This document shows, piece by piece, positions 6,451 through 13,068 of a DNA stretch of 15,065 bases; position 1 is the stretch's first letter, and every line of letters begins with the position of its first letter. Where the stretch lies: assembly GCA_038065435.1 (NCBI GenBank), contig JBBTQZ010000031.1:1-15065 (forward strand), in the 5' to 3' direction. Under the pieces are notes generated by a model. It was given only the letters and a program-made list of their open reading frames with translations, searched no databases and had not been told where the DNA came from. A program made the position numbers and the translations under genes. This DNA is from JBBTQZ01 sp038065435 (GTDB lineage: Bacteria; Patescibacteriota; Minisyncoccia; Phycocordibacterales; WO2-35-19).

Positions 6451-6456
6451 TCCCAG

Positions 6457-6894
6457 CTATTTTGGATATTGATATAAAATGAAATAAGGCAACTTATCTA
6501 TTCCAATATAATTAAACATTTTGTAATTCGCACGGCGGGCTTTTGGAGATAATTGATGCATTTTTAAATTTTTCTTTGGTATGAAAGGATAAAAGCGAAT
6601 TTCTTGGTATTGTTTTTCTTCAACTTTCCAAATAAAATTTGTGATAATTGGTGGTGTGATAAAACCAGATTTGAGTACTTTTTCCATGATATCCCATCCA
6701 GCCCCAAAAATTTCTTTTTTAGGTTTTGAATGATTAGTTTTTATTTGCGCACGAAAATTACAACCGATGCATTGCGTATCATACAACGGATAATTTTTTG
6801 GCAATAACATTAATTTCTTATTACAATTTGGACATGGTACTTTATTAACCACATCTAACTCCCCATTATCCCCGCTATCCTTACTTTTTGACAT
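6457..6894 (-). CDS. DpnI/Dam-replacing-type PD-(D/E)XK nuclease domain, orphan, Gln in the E-x-K motif
   Basis: 145 residues. It matches the catalytic domain of DpnI and the Dam-replacing (DRP) family as I remember them: zinc site CPNC (21-24) and CIGC (42-45); Asp39 followed 11 residues later by Q-I-K (50-52), the spacing of the DpnI D53...E64-x-K66 site; a helix GAGWDIMEKV (64-73) parallel to DpnI GAYATMMKRV; then FIPKKNL and LSPKARRANY (115-124) parallel to the DpnI PLAPTARRAGW segment, ending near IDKLP. Two oddities: the usual Glu is Gln50, which may lower or abolish cleavage, and the DpnI C-terminal winged-helix that reads methyl-adenine is absent. No methyltransferase is in the window. 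It starts 4 bases after the stop of the upstream gene and is probably coupled to it. It may be a restriction-type, repair or non-catalytic DNA-binding protein. Confidence 0.75.
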   Translation of the reverse strand: MSKSKDSGDNGELDVVNKVPCPNCNKKLMLLPKNYPLYDTQCIGCNFRAQIKTNHSKPKKEIFGAGWDIMEKVLKSGFITPPIITNFIWKVEEKQYQEIRFYPFIPKKNLKMHQLSPKARRANYKMFNYIGIDKLPYFILYQYPK

Positions 6895-6898
6895 AATC

Positions 6899-7846
6899 CT
6901 ATTGATTTTTCATTAATTCAACAACTAAAAATGCTCTATAATTTGCGACAATGGCTTGTAATGGATCCTCATCAATACCACTATTTCTATCGTACGGAAA
7001 AGTAAAAGTGGCGTAACTAGTAACGGTATAGAATAACGGTTTACCGTCTAATTTTTTAGCATTATTCAATATGTCTATAAATGATGGACCAGTTAATGTT
7101 TCAATTTGAGTATCCAGTTGATCCATTTCTGCAATTTTTATCTTAATGTCTTGAACATATTTTGCTTTGTCCGCTATAGTTTTTTCATAAGCCTCCTTTT
7201 CAGCTTGTTCCTGTAAAATTGCAGAGTTTAATTCGTCTTCTTTTTTCTCTATAAGATACCTTCTATTTTCAACGTCATATTCACTCTTTAGTTTGTTGAA
7301 TTTTGATAAGTAGATGTCTTCAATTGCTGGGCGTTGATTTTGGCTCTTTAGACTGATTAGATAACCTAAATCAGCATTAATCGATTTTATTAGAGTATTT
7401 AAATATACAGAATAAATTTTTTCTGATGATAGGGGAGAAATTTTATCTATTTGGCTTATTTCTTTAGTGGTAATAGATTGGAAGTTGGTATATTTTTGTA
7501 AGAGATCAGTATATAAAGTATCTCTATTTATGATTGCTGGTTTTGTTTGTGGTACGGTATTGGTAGTAGCGGATGGGATAGTGTTTTGTTTAGTTGTTTG
7601 GGTTGTCGGAGTCACCTTCTTAGTACGTTCTGTTTTTTGATTTTTCAACTCCTCAATTTCTGCTCGTAACTTCTCTATTTCAGTATTTGAATCTGGAGTA
7701 GTTGATGTGGCTACTTGAATTTTCTCAATTATCGGAGTGGTTTTTTTAAAAATATTCCAGCTAAATGGATTCCACCATGAAGCAAAAACAACTTGTGGTA
7801 TTAAAATTGTCACTAAGAAAATTAGAGTCAATATCCTATTTTTCAT
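6899..7846 (-). CDS. Exported coiled-coil protein with W-rich N-terminus, function unknown
   Basis: 315 residues from ATG 7846; an in-frame TTG at 7861 would add five residues before the signal peptide and is less likely. Signal peptide about 1-22 (MKNRILTLIFLVTILIPQVVFA, cleaved after VFA in a reading by eye). Then SWWNPFSWNIFKK, a short coiled coil (IEKLRAEIEELKNQ, about 54-69), a Thr/Pro/Gln-rich low-complexity linker (about 74-106), a mostly helical charged domain (about 110-245), and a C-terminal part with aromatic residues (LFYTVTSYATFTFPYDR). No catalytic motif seen. It probably sits outside the cytoplasmic membrane. The next gene, the DpnI-like domain, follows by 4 bases, and a collagen-like protein precedes it by 27 bases. 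I do not recognise a family. Confidence 0.8.
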   Translation of the reverse strand: MKNRILTLIFLVTILIPQVVFASWWNPFSWNIFKKTTPIIEKIQVATSTTPDSNTEIEKLRAEIEELKNQKTERTKKVTPTTQTTKQNTIPSATTNTVPQTKPAIINRDTLYTDLLQKYTNFQSITTKEISQIDKISPLSSEKIYSVYLNTLIKSINADLGYLISLKSQNQRPAIEDIYLSKFNKLKSEYDVENRRYLIEKKEDELNSAILQEQAEKEAYEKTIADKAKYVQDIKIKIAEMDQLDTQIETLTGPSFIDILNNAKKLDGKPLFYTVTSYATFTFPYDRNSGIDEDPLQAIVANYRAFLVVELMKNQ

Positions 7847-7873
7847 TGTAATTTTAATCAATTAACCATCTTA

Positions 7874-8566
7874 TTAAAGTTCAATAATCGTTAGAGGTAA
7901 TATCACAGGTTCAGAAAATGGAAGTGAAATTATTTCAGCTTCAAATATCGTTCTACTTATACCTTGTGGTTGCATATTTTGACATGATTGAGTCCTGTTT
8001 ATGAAAGACTGAAAAACTAAGCTCGTTCCATCAATAGGGCCTGTGCTTTCTCCTCTAAAAATTGTCCCGTTAGACATAGTTTCAGATAGTTGCCTTCTTG
8101 ATGTCATGTCACCATATGCCAATCCTTGGCAATCTCTATCTGTAAAATATACACTGCCGCTCACTCCTCTTCTTTTTATAGTTCCAAATTCCTCAGAAAA
8201 CTCTACGACAACATCAAGAGAGCGTATGTACACTGAGTACAACAATTTTGAATAATTATCATCAGATTTTATACCCAATAGCATTCCAAGACTCTGAGAA
8301 TTTCCGTCTTGAAGATAGTGGGTTGTCGCATCTTTACCAGCGTCACCCTTATCTCCCTTTGGACCTTGCGGACCTACGATATTCCAAGACAATAGAGTAT
8401 CTTGACCCTTACAATTACTGCCTAATGCCGGCACATACAGAGAACCGTCCTTTTTAACACATGCTGTTATTTCATTCCCTCCTGCTTTTATATAGGTCCA
8501 AGTTCCAGTAAAAACGATAGCTAACCCCAAAAACAACACTGCGAGTTTTTTATTATCCATCCTCAT
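7874..8566 (-). CDS. Exported collagen-like protein
   Basis: 230 residues. N-terminal membrane or signal helix (about 8-27, LAVLFLGLAIVFTGTWTYIKA), then a small Cys pair domain (ACVKKDGSLYVPALGSNCKG, Cys36 and Cys52), LLSWN, and five Gly-X-Y triplets GPQGPKGDKGDAGKD (65-79). The order 'I.ACV...G.LY....C....L.WN..GPQG' is widespread in bacterial secreted proteins with short collagen stalks. The C-terminal domain (about 85-230) is beta-rich by eye, has two more Cys (146, 195), and is probably a surface-exposed head; it is not recognised. The ATG at 8566 is used; a second ATG at 8560 is possible. It is likely the first gene of the group 8566-6457. Confidence 0.85.
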   Translation of the reverse strand: MRMDNKKLAVLFLGLAIVFTGTWTYIKAGGNEITACVKKDGSLYVPALGSNCKGQDTLLSWNIVGPQGPKGDKGDAGKDATTHYLQDGNSQSLGMLLGIKSDDNYSKLLYSVYIRSLDVVVEFSEEFGTIKRRGVSGSVYFTDRDCQGLAYGDMTSRRQLSETMSNGTIFRGESTGPIDGTSLVFQSFINRTQSCQNMQPQGISRTIFEAEIISLPFSEPVILPLTIIEL

Positions 8567-8599
8567 TTTAATTATTAGTAAGAGATTTTTTCTGATACC

Positions 8600-8628
8600 A
8601 CTATCCCTCTATTTAGATAAAAAAACAA
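8600..8628 (-). promoter_or_regulatory. Possible promoter of the collagen-like gene
   Basis: Minus strand TTGTTT (8628-8623), 17-base spacer, GATAGT (8605-8600). Both boxes are imperfect (3/6 and 4/6), but they sit in the only gap between this gene and the palindrome. Confidence 0.3.
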
Positions 8629-8651
8629 GTCTTAGAGTGTATATCCATATC

Positions 8652-8672
8652 GGGGGAGGGTGACCCTCCCCC
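8652..8672. repeat. G/C palindrome, exact copy 2
   Basis: The same 21 bases as at 5375 and 11901, 13 bases after the stop of the 124-residue membrane protein. Minus strand reads AGT before the G-run, as in the copy at 11901. Confidence 0.92.
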
Positions 8673-8685
8673 ACTCTCATACTTC

Positions 8686-9060
8686 TTATACTTGAGAAGA
8701 TTTGCTTTTAAGAAGTTTTTGGATGATAAGGGCTATGATCAAACCAGAGATGAAAAAAATTACCGACCAAAATAAATATTGGATACTTATGATATAGGAA
8801 AATATTATTGCCGGTAGAGATAATATAATCGTAAGTATTAATCTATGTGATTTACAAAATGATATCAAAATAAATGATACAGAAAATAAATAAGCTACTA
8901 CTAATCCATTAATAATGCTGGAGAGATCTGTTGGTAGGGAAAAAGTTCCAAACCCACCTCTGATGGTAAATACATATTTGTTTAGAAAATTTCCAAATGG
9001 AATAGCTAGAATTATTGACAAAATTATTATCCCAAAAATTAGTAGAATATTTCTTTTCAT
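8686..9060 (-). CDS. Small four-TM membrane protein coupled to the hydrolase
   Basis: 124 residues with hydrophobic segments at about 5-22, 47-70, 73-95 and 97-116. Not a recognised family. Paralogue of the protein at 5840-6211: similar at the N-terminal MKRN.LL..GI.ILS.IL and at GLIIALII.K near the C-terminus, but diverged in the middle. It begins one base after the hydrolase stop codon (TAACATG), an arrangement that normally means re-initiation by the same ribosome. Repeated pairing with the hydrolase tail at the other locus suggests a functional link, such as anchoring, export help or protection. This is inferred from context only. Confidence 0.82.
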   Translation of the reverse strand: MKRNILLIFGIIILSIILAIPFGNFLNKYVFTIRGGFGTFSLPTDLSSIINGLVVAYLFSVSFILISFCKSHRLILTIILSLPAIIFSYIISIQYLFWSVIFFISGLIIALIIQKLLKSKSSQV

Positions 9061-9061
9061 G

Positions 9062-11881
9062 TTAATTGTTTATTAACCATTCTAAATCTTTTTTTAGTAA
9101 ATTATAAGCTGAAGTGTTTATATCCCCATCTGCTAATAATTTGGGTAGTTCGTTATATAGCATTCTGGCCAATTTTTTATCAATGACTTTAGTGTTGTTT
9201 CTCGTGTCTAACCTAACTATAGACTCTGCCCATTTTACTAGTTTGTCTTTCACTTTTTCATCCCCTATCCAGCCTATTTGATAGATTATATTGATATGGT
9301 TTAACAGGTCGCTTGTAGTAATGGGATCAGTGGAGTTTAAGTTTAATACGGGATTTGAATTGTCTATATCTACTACCAAATTTGATATCTGATTAGAACC
9401 TATAACAGCATCCAAACTAGATGTAGTGGAAGTGGCATCTGATATATACGTGGTCTCAAAAGAATATTCACCACCGAATCCTGTGCCTTGTAGTTCAATT
9501 TTATATTCACCGTCTATTGGATCTGGTATGGTTATGTACTCGTCGTCTGTATTAAAGCCAGAATAGAATGCTCCGGATATTTGGTTTATTTCTTGCCCCG
9601 TAGAAAAATCTTTACCAACTTTTTTGCCATCCGGAGCTATTATGACAAAGTCGGCAGGAGAAAATATTTTTGCATACAGTATTCTTAGTGGTATAGAACG
9701 TTTGACTGGGTTTATCAGCTCACCACCATCGATTATTTCATAGATTTCTTCTTCGGCGTCTGTCGGTAAATTTACATGTCCAGAATTTATAATGAGATCT
9801 ATATTATCACCAAGTTGTGAGCTATATTCTGGTACTGTACCATCGCCTATACCGACTTCTAAACCATGATCACCGGATGATGAATCGTAATTTTCTGGGT
9901 AACCATGTTCCCAAAGAGGTAACTTGTCTTCATCAGTGATTCTTATAGCAGATATGGTGTTGTTGCTCGTCTCCCCTACAATATTTGTTATTTCTATGTC
10001 GGACTCTAATAATGACACTAAACTCTGATTGAGATTTTCCAAAAAGCTATTTTGTGGATACCCTACCGGATAGCTTAACAGTTCGCCAGACGAAGCATCT
10101 TTCAAATAATCATAGGTAGGTAATAGTTGTTCTACGGAATATATAGGCCATTCTTTTACATAATCAAAAAGATTGTTATAACCATTTCTTTTTGCATCCT
10201 TTTTCATTGTCTCTCTGAGAAAGAATGTCTCAACATCTTTACCGAATATTTCCCCTGCTTCCCATGTCAGATAATCTTTAGGTGCGCCACGATGAGGTGT
10301 GCCGAGAAATATGAGTTGGTCTATATCGTTTTCGTAATCGACAGATTGGGCATAAGAGCGAGCGACTAATCCGCCCATAGAATGGGCTACTATATCTACT
10401 TTATCGCAGGAAAATTCTGGATTTACTAAGCCTAGACATATCTGCTTAACCTCATTTATTTTCTGCTTCAAAAGTTCGCCGGATTCTACGTTTGATTTCT
10501 TCCAATCGTAAGGGAAAGTGAAAAGAGCTGTGCCAAGCGAGTATCCATTTTGATCCAAAGTTTCAATCAGATTATCATAAACATGGAAAACAGGATCAAT
10601 AGTCCATTCTCCATTTTTGTAAGCACTCCCCATAATTCCCGGGATGATGATGAGGGGGTGAAGGGTAGGGACTGGAGGGGCGAGGAAGGGATCATTAGTA
10701 AGCCATGAGGTGAAGTCTATATTACCCAAAGCTTTGGTGCCGATTCCAGACGGATTGGTAATGTGAGTTGGGCCAGAAGGATCGCCCCACCAATTATTTT
10801 CGGCTATGACTTCATCTGTGGTTTGATTTTCGATGCCAACAATTTGATCTATGATACGGGTGTAAGATATATCTAATTCTCCATTTGATTCAACGACAAT
10901 TCCTCCTGGTAAGACATTTGTAATAGAGGTGAGAGTGATGGGATTGTTTGCCGTTCCATTTATGTGAAGTTTGCCACCACGAGCATACAAAGCTCCGCCT
11001 GGTTGAATCTTTAAATTAGTTCCAGGTTCTATCGTCAGATTACCATTTGGTTCAACAAGGATAACATTTATAGCATATGTACCCATTGGTAAAGTTTTGG
11101 AAGTGTGAATAGAACCCCCGATTCTCCAAGTCCCCACTTCGCCCCCTACAAAGGTGGTGCTGCCAAGATCAAAATCAAGGTTAGTATTTATGAAAGGATC
11201 ATAAGTATTATTTAGAAAAATATTTTCATTAAGAATAATTTTGCCTGGACGATTATCATAAGAAACAAATGCATAGCCAAACGAGCCCTCAATAGTCGAT
11301 CTCTCCATTAAAAAATAACCTCCTTCAAAGAGCACACTTGTCACATTATTTTGAATCAAAGAATCTTTGATGGTAGTGGTGCCAGAGAAATGGTTCACCC
11401 CGTCAGCATTTTTGATCAAATTGGAGTGTTTGATTGATAATTGACCACCTGTGTTGAACAGGGCAATATTTGCATGTTTTAGTGATGCGTACTCTATATT
11501 GGTTTGACTATTCTGATGTAAAACAAAACCACCCCAACGAAGAGACGGGCTTGGAGGGAATCCTGCGCTACCGTCGTCAGTATCTGCAACGAAAGTCACC
11601 GGCTCATTTTCTGATCCCAAGACATTTATGATACCTTGTATATCAAATCTTTTACCATTTTGGACTTTCACTTGCGTACCCGGTCCGATATTTAAAACTC
11701 CAGTTGTACTTACTTCGATGTTACCAGTTATAATATAAGGACTTCCTGAAGAATCCCAAGTTGTAATGTTAGAAATATTAGAACTGGAAATAATGGTTTC
11801 AGCTCTGCTTGAAACTGGGATTAAAAGTAGAAAAAGGGCTAGAATAAAAATGAATTTTTCGTTTTTTCTAGCATTATCCAT
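9062..11881 (-). CDS. Secreted beta-helix / LCAT-like alpha/beta hydrolase fusion
   Basis: 939 residues from ATG 11881. An in-frame GTG at 11923 would begin inside the palindrome and put extra residues before the signal peptide, so it is rejected. Signal peptide about 8-27 (IFILALFLLLIPVSSRA). Residues about 45-395 form a right-handed beta-helix: repeated short strands with Asn/Gly turns (GVLNIGPGTQVKVQ, NLTIEPGTNLKIQ), ending in the NNWWGDPSGPTH and NIDFTSWL motifs common to such proteins. Residues about 405-715 are a lipase-type alpha/beta hydrolase of the LCAT/PGAP1 kind: IIIPGIMGS (411-419), FPYDW (456-460), nucleophile AHSMGG (Ser501), GTPHRGAP (527-534), GDGTVP (Asp680) and GH (His702). 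Residues about 730-815 form a beta-sandwich-like domain; 855-939 are helical. Probably a cell-surface acyl esterase or lipase. Substrate unknown. It lies 42 bases after dnaJ and one base before the small membrane-protein gene. Confidence 0.93.
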   Translation of the reverse strand: MDNARKNEKFIFILALFLLLIPVSSRAETIISSSNISNITTWDSSGSPYIITGNIEVSTTGVLNIGPGTQVKVQNGKRFDIQGIINVLGSENEPVTFVADTDDGSAGFPPSPSLRWGGFVLHQNSQTNIEYASLKHANIALFNTGGQLSIKHSNLIKNADGVNHFSGTTTIKDSLIQNNVTSVLFEGGYFLMERSTIEGSFGYAFVSYDNRPGKIILNENIFLNNTYDPFINTNLDFDLGSTTFVGGEVGTWRIGGSIHTSKTLPMGTYAINVILVEPNGNLTIEPGTNLKIQPGGALYARGGKLHINGTANNPITLTSITNVLPGGIVVESNGELDISYTRIIDQIVGIENQTTDEVIAENNWWGDPSGPTHITNPSGIGTKALGNIDFTSWLTNDPFLAPPVPTLHPLIIIPGIMGSAYKNGEWTIDPVFHVYDNLIETLDQNGYSLGTALFTFPYDWKKSNVESGELLKQKINEVKQICLGLVNPEFSCDKVDIVAHSMGGLVARSYAQSVDYENDIDQLIFLGTPHRGAPKDYLTWEAGEIFGKDVETFFLRETMKKDAKRNGYNNLFDYVKEWPIYSVEQLLPTYDYLKDASSGELLSYPVGYPQNSFLENLNQSLVSLLESDIEITNIVGETSNNTISAIRITDEDKLPLWEHGYPENYDSSSGDHGLEVGIGDGTVPEYSSQLGDNIDLIINSGHVNLPTDAEEEIYEIIDGGELINPVKRSIPLRILYAKIFSPADFVIIAPDGKKVGKDFSTGQEINQISGAFYSGFNTDDEYITIPDPIDGEYKIELQGTGFGGEYSFETTYISDATSTTSSLDAVIGSNQISNLVVDIDNSNPVLNLNSTDPITTSDLLNHINIIYQIGWIGDEKVKDKLVKWAESIVRLDTRNNTKVIDKKLARMLYNELPKLLADGDINTSAYNLLKKDLEWLINN

Positions 11882-11887
11882 GGTTCG

Positions 11888-11893
11888 ATTGTA
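11888..11893 (-). promoter_or_regulatory. -10-like TACAAT directly before the hydrolase start
   Basis: Minus strand TACAAT, then six bases, then ATG 11881, so the predicted transcription start is the A of the start codon. No -35 match: that position falls in the palindrome. Same geometry as at dnaJ. Confidence 0.3.
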
Positions 11894-11900
11894 TTCACTT

Positions 11901-11921
11901 GGGGGAGGGTGACCCTCCCCC
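11901..11921. repeat. G/C palindrome, exact copy 3
   Basis: The same 21 bases as at 5375 and 8652, beginning two bases after the dnaJ stop on the minus strand. It occupies half of the dnaJ-hydrolase gap and may attenuate read-through from dnaKJ or protect the dnaJ mRNA end. Confidence 0.92.
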
Positions 11922-11923
11922 AC

Positions 11924-13033
11924 TTACACCCCTTCGTCTTTTAGTTTCTGGACGAGATTTTTGGCTTCTCTAGAAAGCTTTTTTGGAATCGCCACACGCA
12001 GATGGACCAAGATATCGCCTCTGCCTCTGCTGTGTGGAACACCCTTACCTTTTATTTGGAGGATGTCGCCAGTATTGGCCCCCTCTGTTATTTTCAGATT
12101 TACATTACCATCCAAAGTCTCAATAGAATATTCGGCGCCTAGTATAGCGTCGGAAAGCTTGACATCTAGGTACATGACCAAGTCGCTCCCCTGTTTCTGG
12201 AAAACTTTGTGTCCTTTGACATGGATCTTGATATACAAATCGCCGGAGTTGCCTCCTTTCATAGCTTCACCGGCCCCACTGATGCGGACCATTTCGCCGT
12301 TCTCTATGCCTTCTGGTACTTTGATTTTTATCTCACTTTGCTTCTTCAGTATGCCGAGGCCATCGCATATATGGCACTTCTCTTTGGGTACTTTGCCTCT
12401 GCCGTCGCATTTTTCGCAGGCTCGCGTCATCTCTATAGAACCGAAGATTGAGCGCTTCAGTTCGCGTATGTTGCCTTTACCGTTGCACTGTTTGCACTCC
12501 ATCATCTCTGTGCCTTTCTTGCTGCCGTTACCATTGCAAGTCTCACAAGTGGAGACTTTGCTCAAAAGCACATCTCTCTCTACACCAAATACCGCTTCTT
12601 TGAAAGAAAGTTCTAGATCTATAGAAATATCGCGACCTCTTTTCGCCTCTCTTCTTTTGCCTCTGAAAAATTCTCCAAATATGTCCCCTAGATCAAATTC
12701 GGCACTCTGAAATCCTCCGCTTTGATTTTGGTTAAAGTTTGAAAAATCGAACCCAGCATTTTTAAACTGCTCGGCAAAATCTTGCCAATTACCTGAAAAT
12801 CCTCCTTGTCCGCCAGCTCCGCTGTTTGCAAATGTTTGCCCATACATATCGTACTGACTCCTTTTTTGGTCGTCGGAGAGTATGGTGTAAGCCTCATTGA
12901 CCTCTTTGAATTTCTCTGCGTCCCCACCCTTTTTGTCGGGATGATACTGGTGAGCCAGCTTCCTAAAAGCCTTTTTGATCTCGTCTTTGCTTGCTTTCTT
13001 GTCTACACCCAGTATGTCGTAGTAGTTTGCCAT
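11924..13033 (-). CDS. dnaJ: DnaJ, Hsp40 co-chaperone
   Basis: 369 residues, full-length type I DnaJ, cytoplasmic. J domain 1-65 with HPD at 31-33 that stimulates the DnaK ATPase; Gly/Phe/Asn/Gln-rich region about 66-125; zinc region with four CxxC modules followed by Gly pairs (Cys163/166, 180/183, 206/209, 220/223); C-terminal substrate-binding domains with GDLYIKI..KGHKVFQKQGSDL (264-285) and KGKGVP (328-333). It is 18 bases after dnaK, the classic pair. No grpE lies in the window, so it must be elsewhere, perhaps right of dnaK. A promoter-like sequence inside the end of dnaK suggests separate transcription from its own start codon. A palindrome follows the stop. Confidence 0.98.
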   Translation of the reverse strand: MANYYDILGVDKKASKDEIKKAFRKLAHQYHPDKKGGDAEKFKEVNEAYTILSDDQKRSQYDMYGQTFANSGAGGQGGFSGNWQDFAEQFKNAGFDFSNFNQNQSGGFQSAEFDLGDIFGEFFRGKRREAKRGRDISIDLELSFKEAVFGVERDVLLSKVSTCETCNGNGSKKGTEMMECKQCNGKGNIRELKRSIFGSIEMTRACEKCDGRGKVPKEKCHICDGLGILKKQSEIKIKVPEGIENGEMVRISGAGEAMKGGNSGDLYIKIHVKGHKVFQKQGSDLVMYLDVKLSDAILGAEYSIETLDGNVNLKITEGANTGDILQIKGKGVPHSRGRGDILVHLRVAIPKKLSREAKNLVQKLKDEGV

Positions 13034-13039
13034 GCCTTG

Positions 13040-13068
13040 ATTATAGCAAATTTATTCCTGTTTGTCCC
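13040..13068 (-). promoter_or_regulatory. Extended -10 promoter, predicted leaderless dnaJ transcript
   Basis: Minus strand GGGACA (13068-13063, four of six -35 matches), 17-base spacer, then TGC-TATAAT (hexamer 13045-13040, perfect, with extended TG). Six bases separate the hexamer from ATG 13033, so the expected start site is the A of the ATG. The promoter overlaps the last dnaK codons. There is only a weak AAGG next to the ATG, not a normally spaced ribosome site. Confidence 0.5.

Noticed and set aside
11882..11923. Upstream GTG start of the hydrolase
   Set aside because: The added residues (MGEGHPPPSEYNRT) are a translation of the palindrome and would precede the signal peptide.
11961..12710. 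Plus-strand frame of 249 codons opposite dnaJ
   Set aside because: A shadow of the dnaJ coding strand; the Ser/Pro/Leu-rich translation has no domain and dnaJ is unmistakable.
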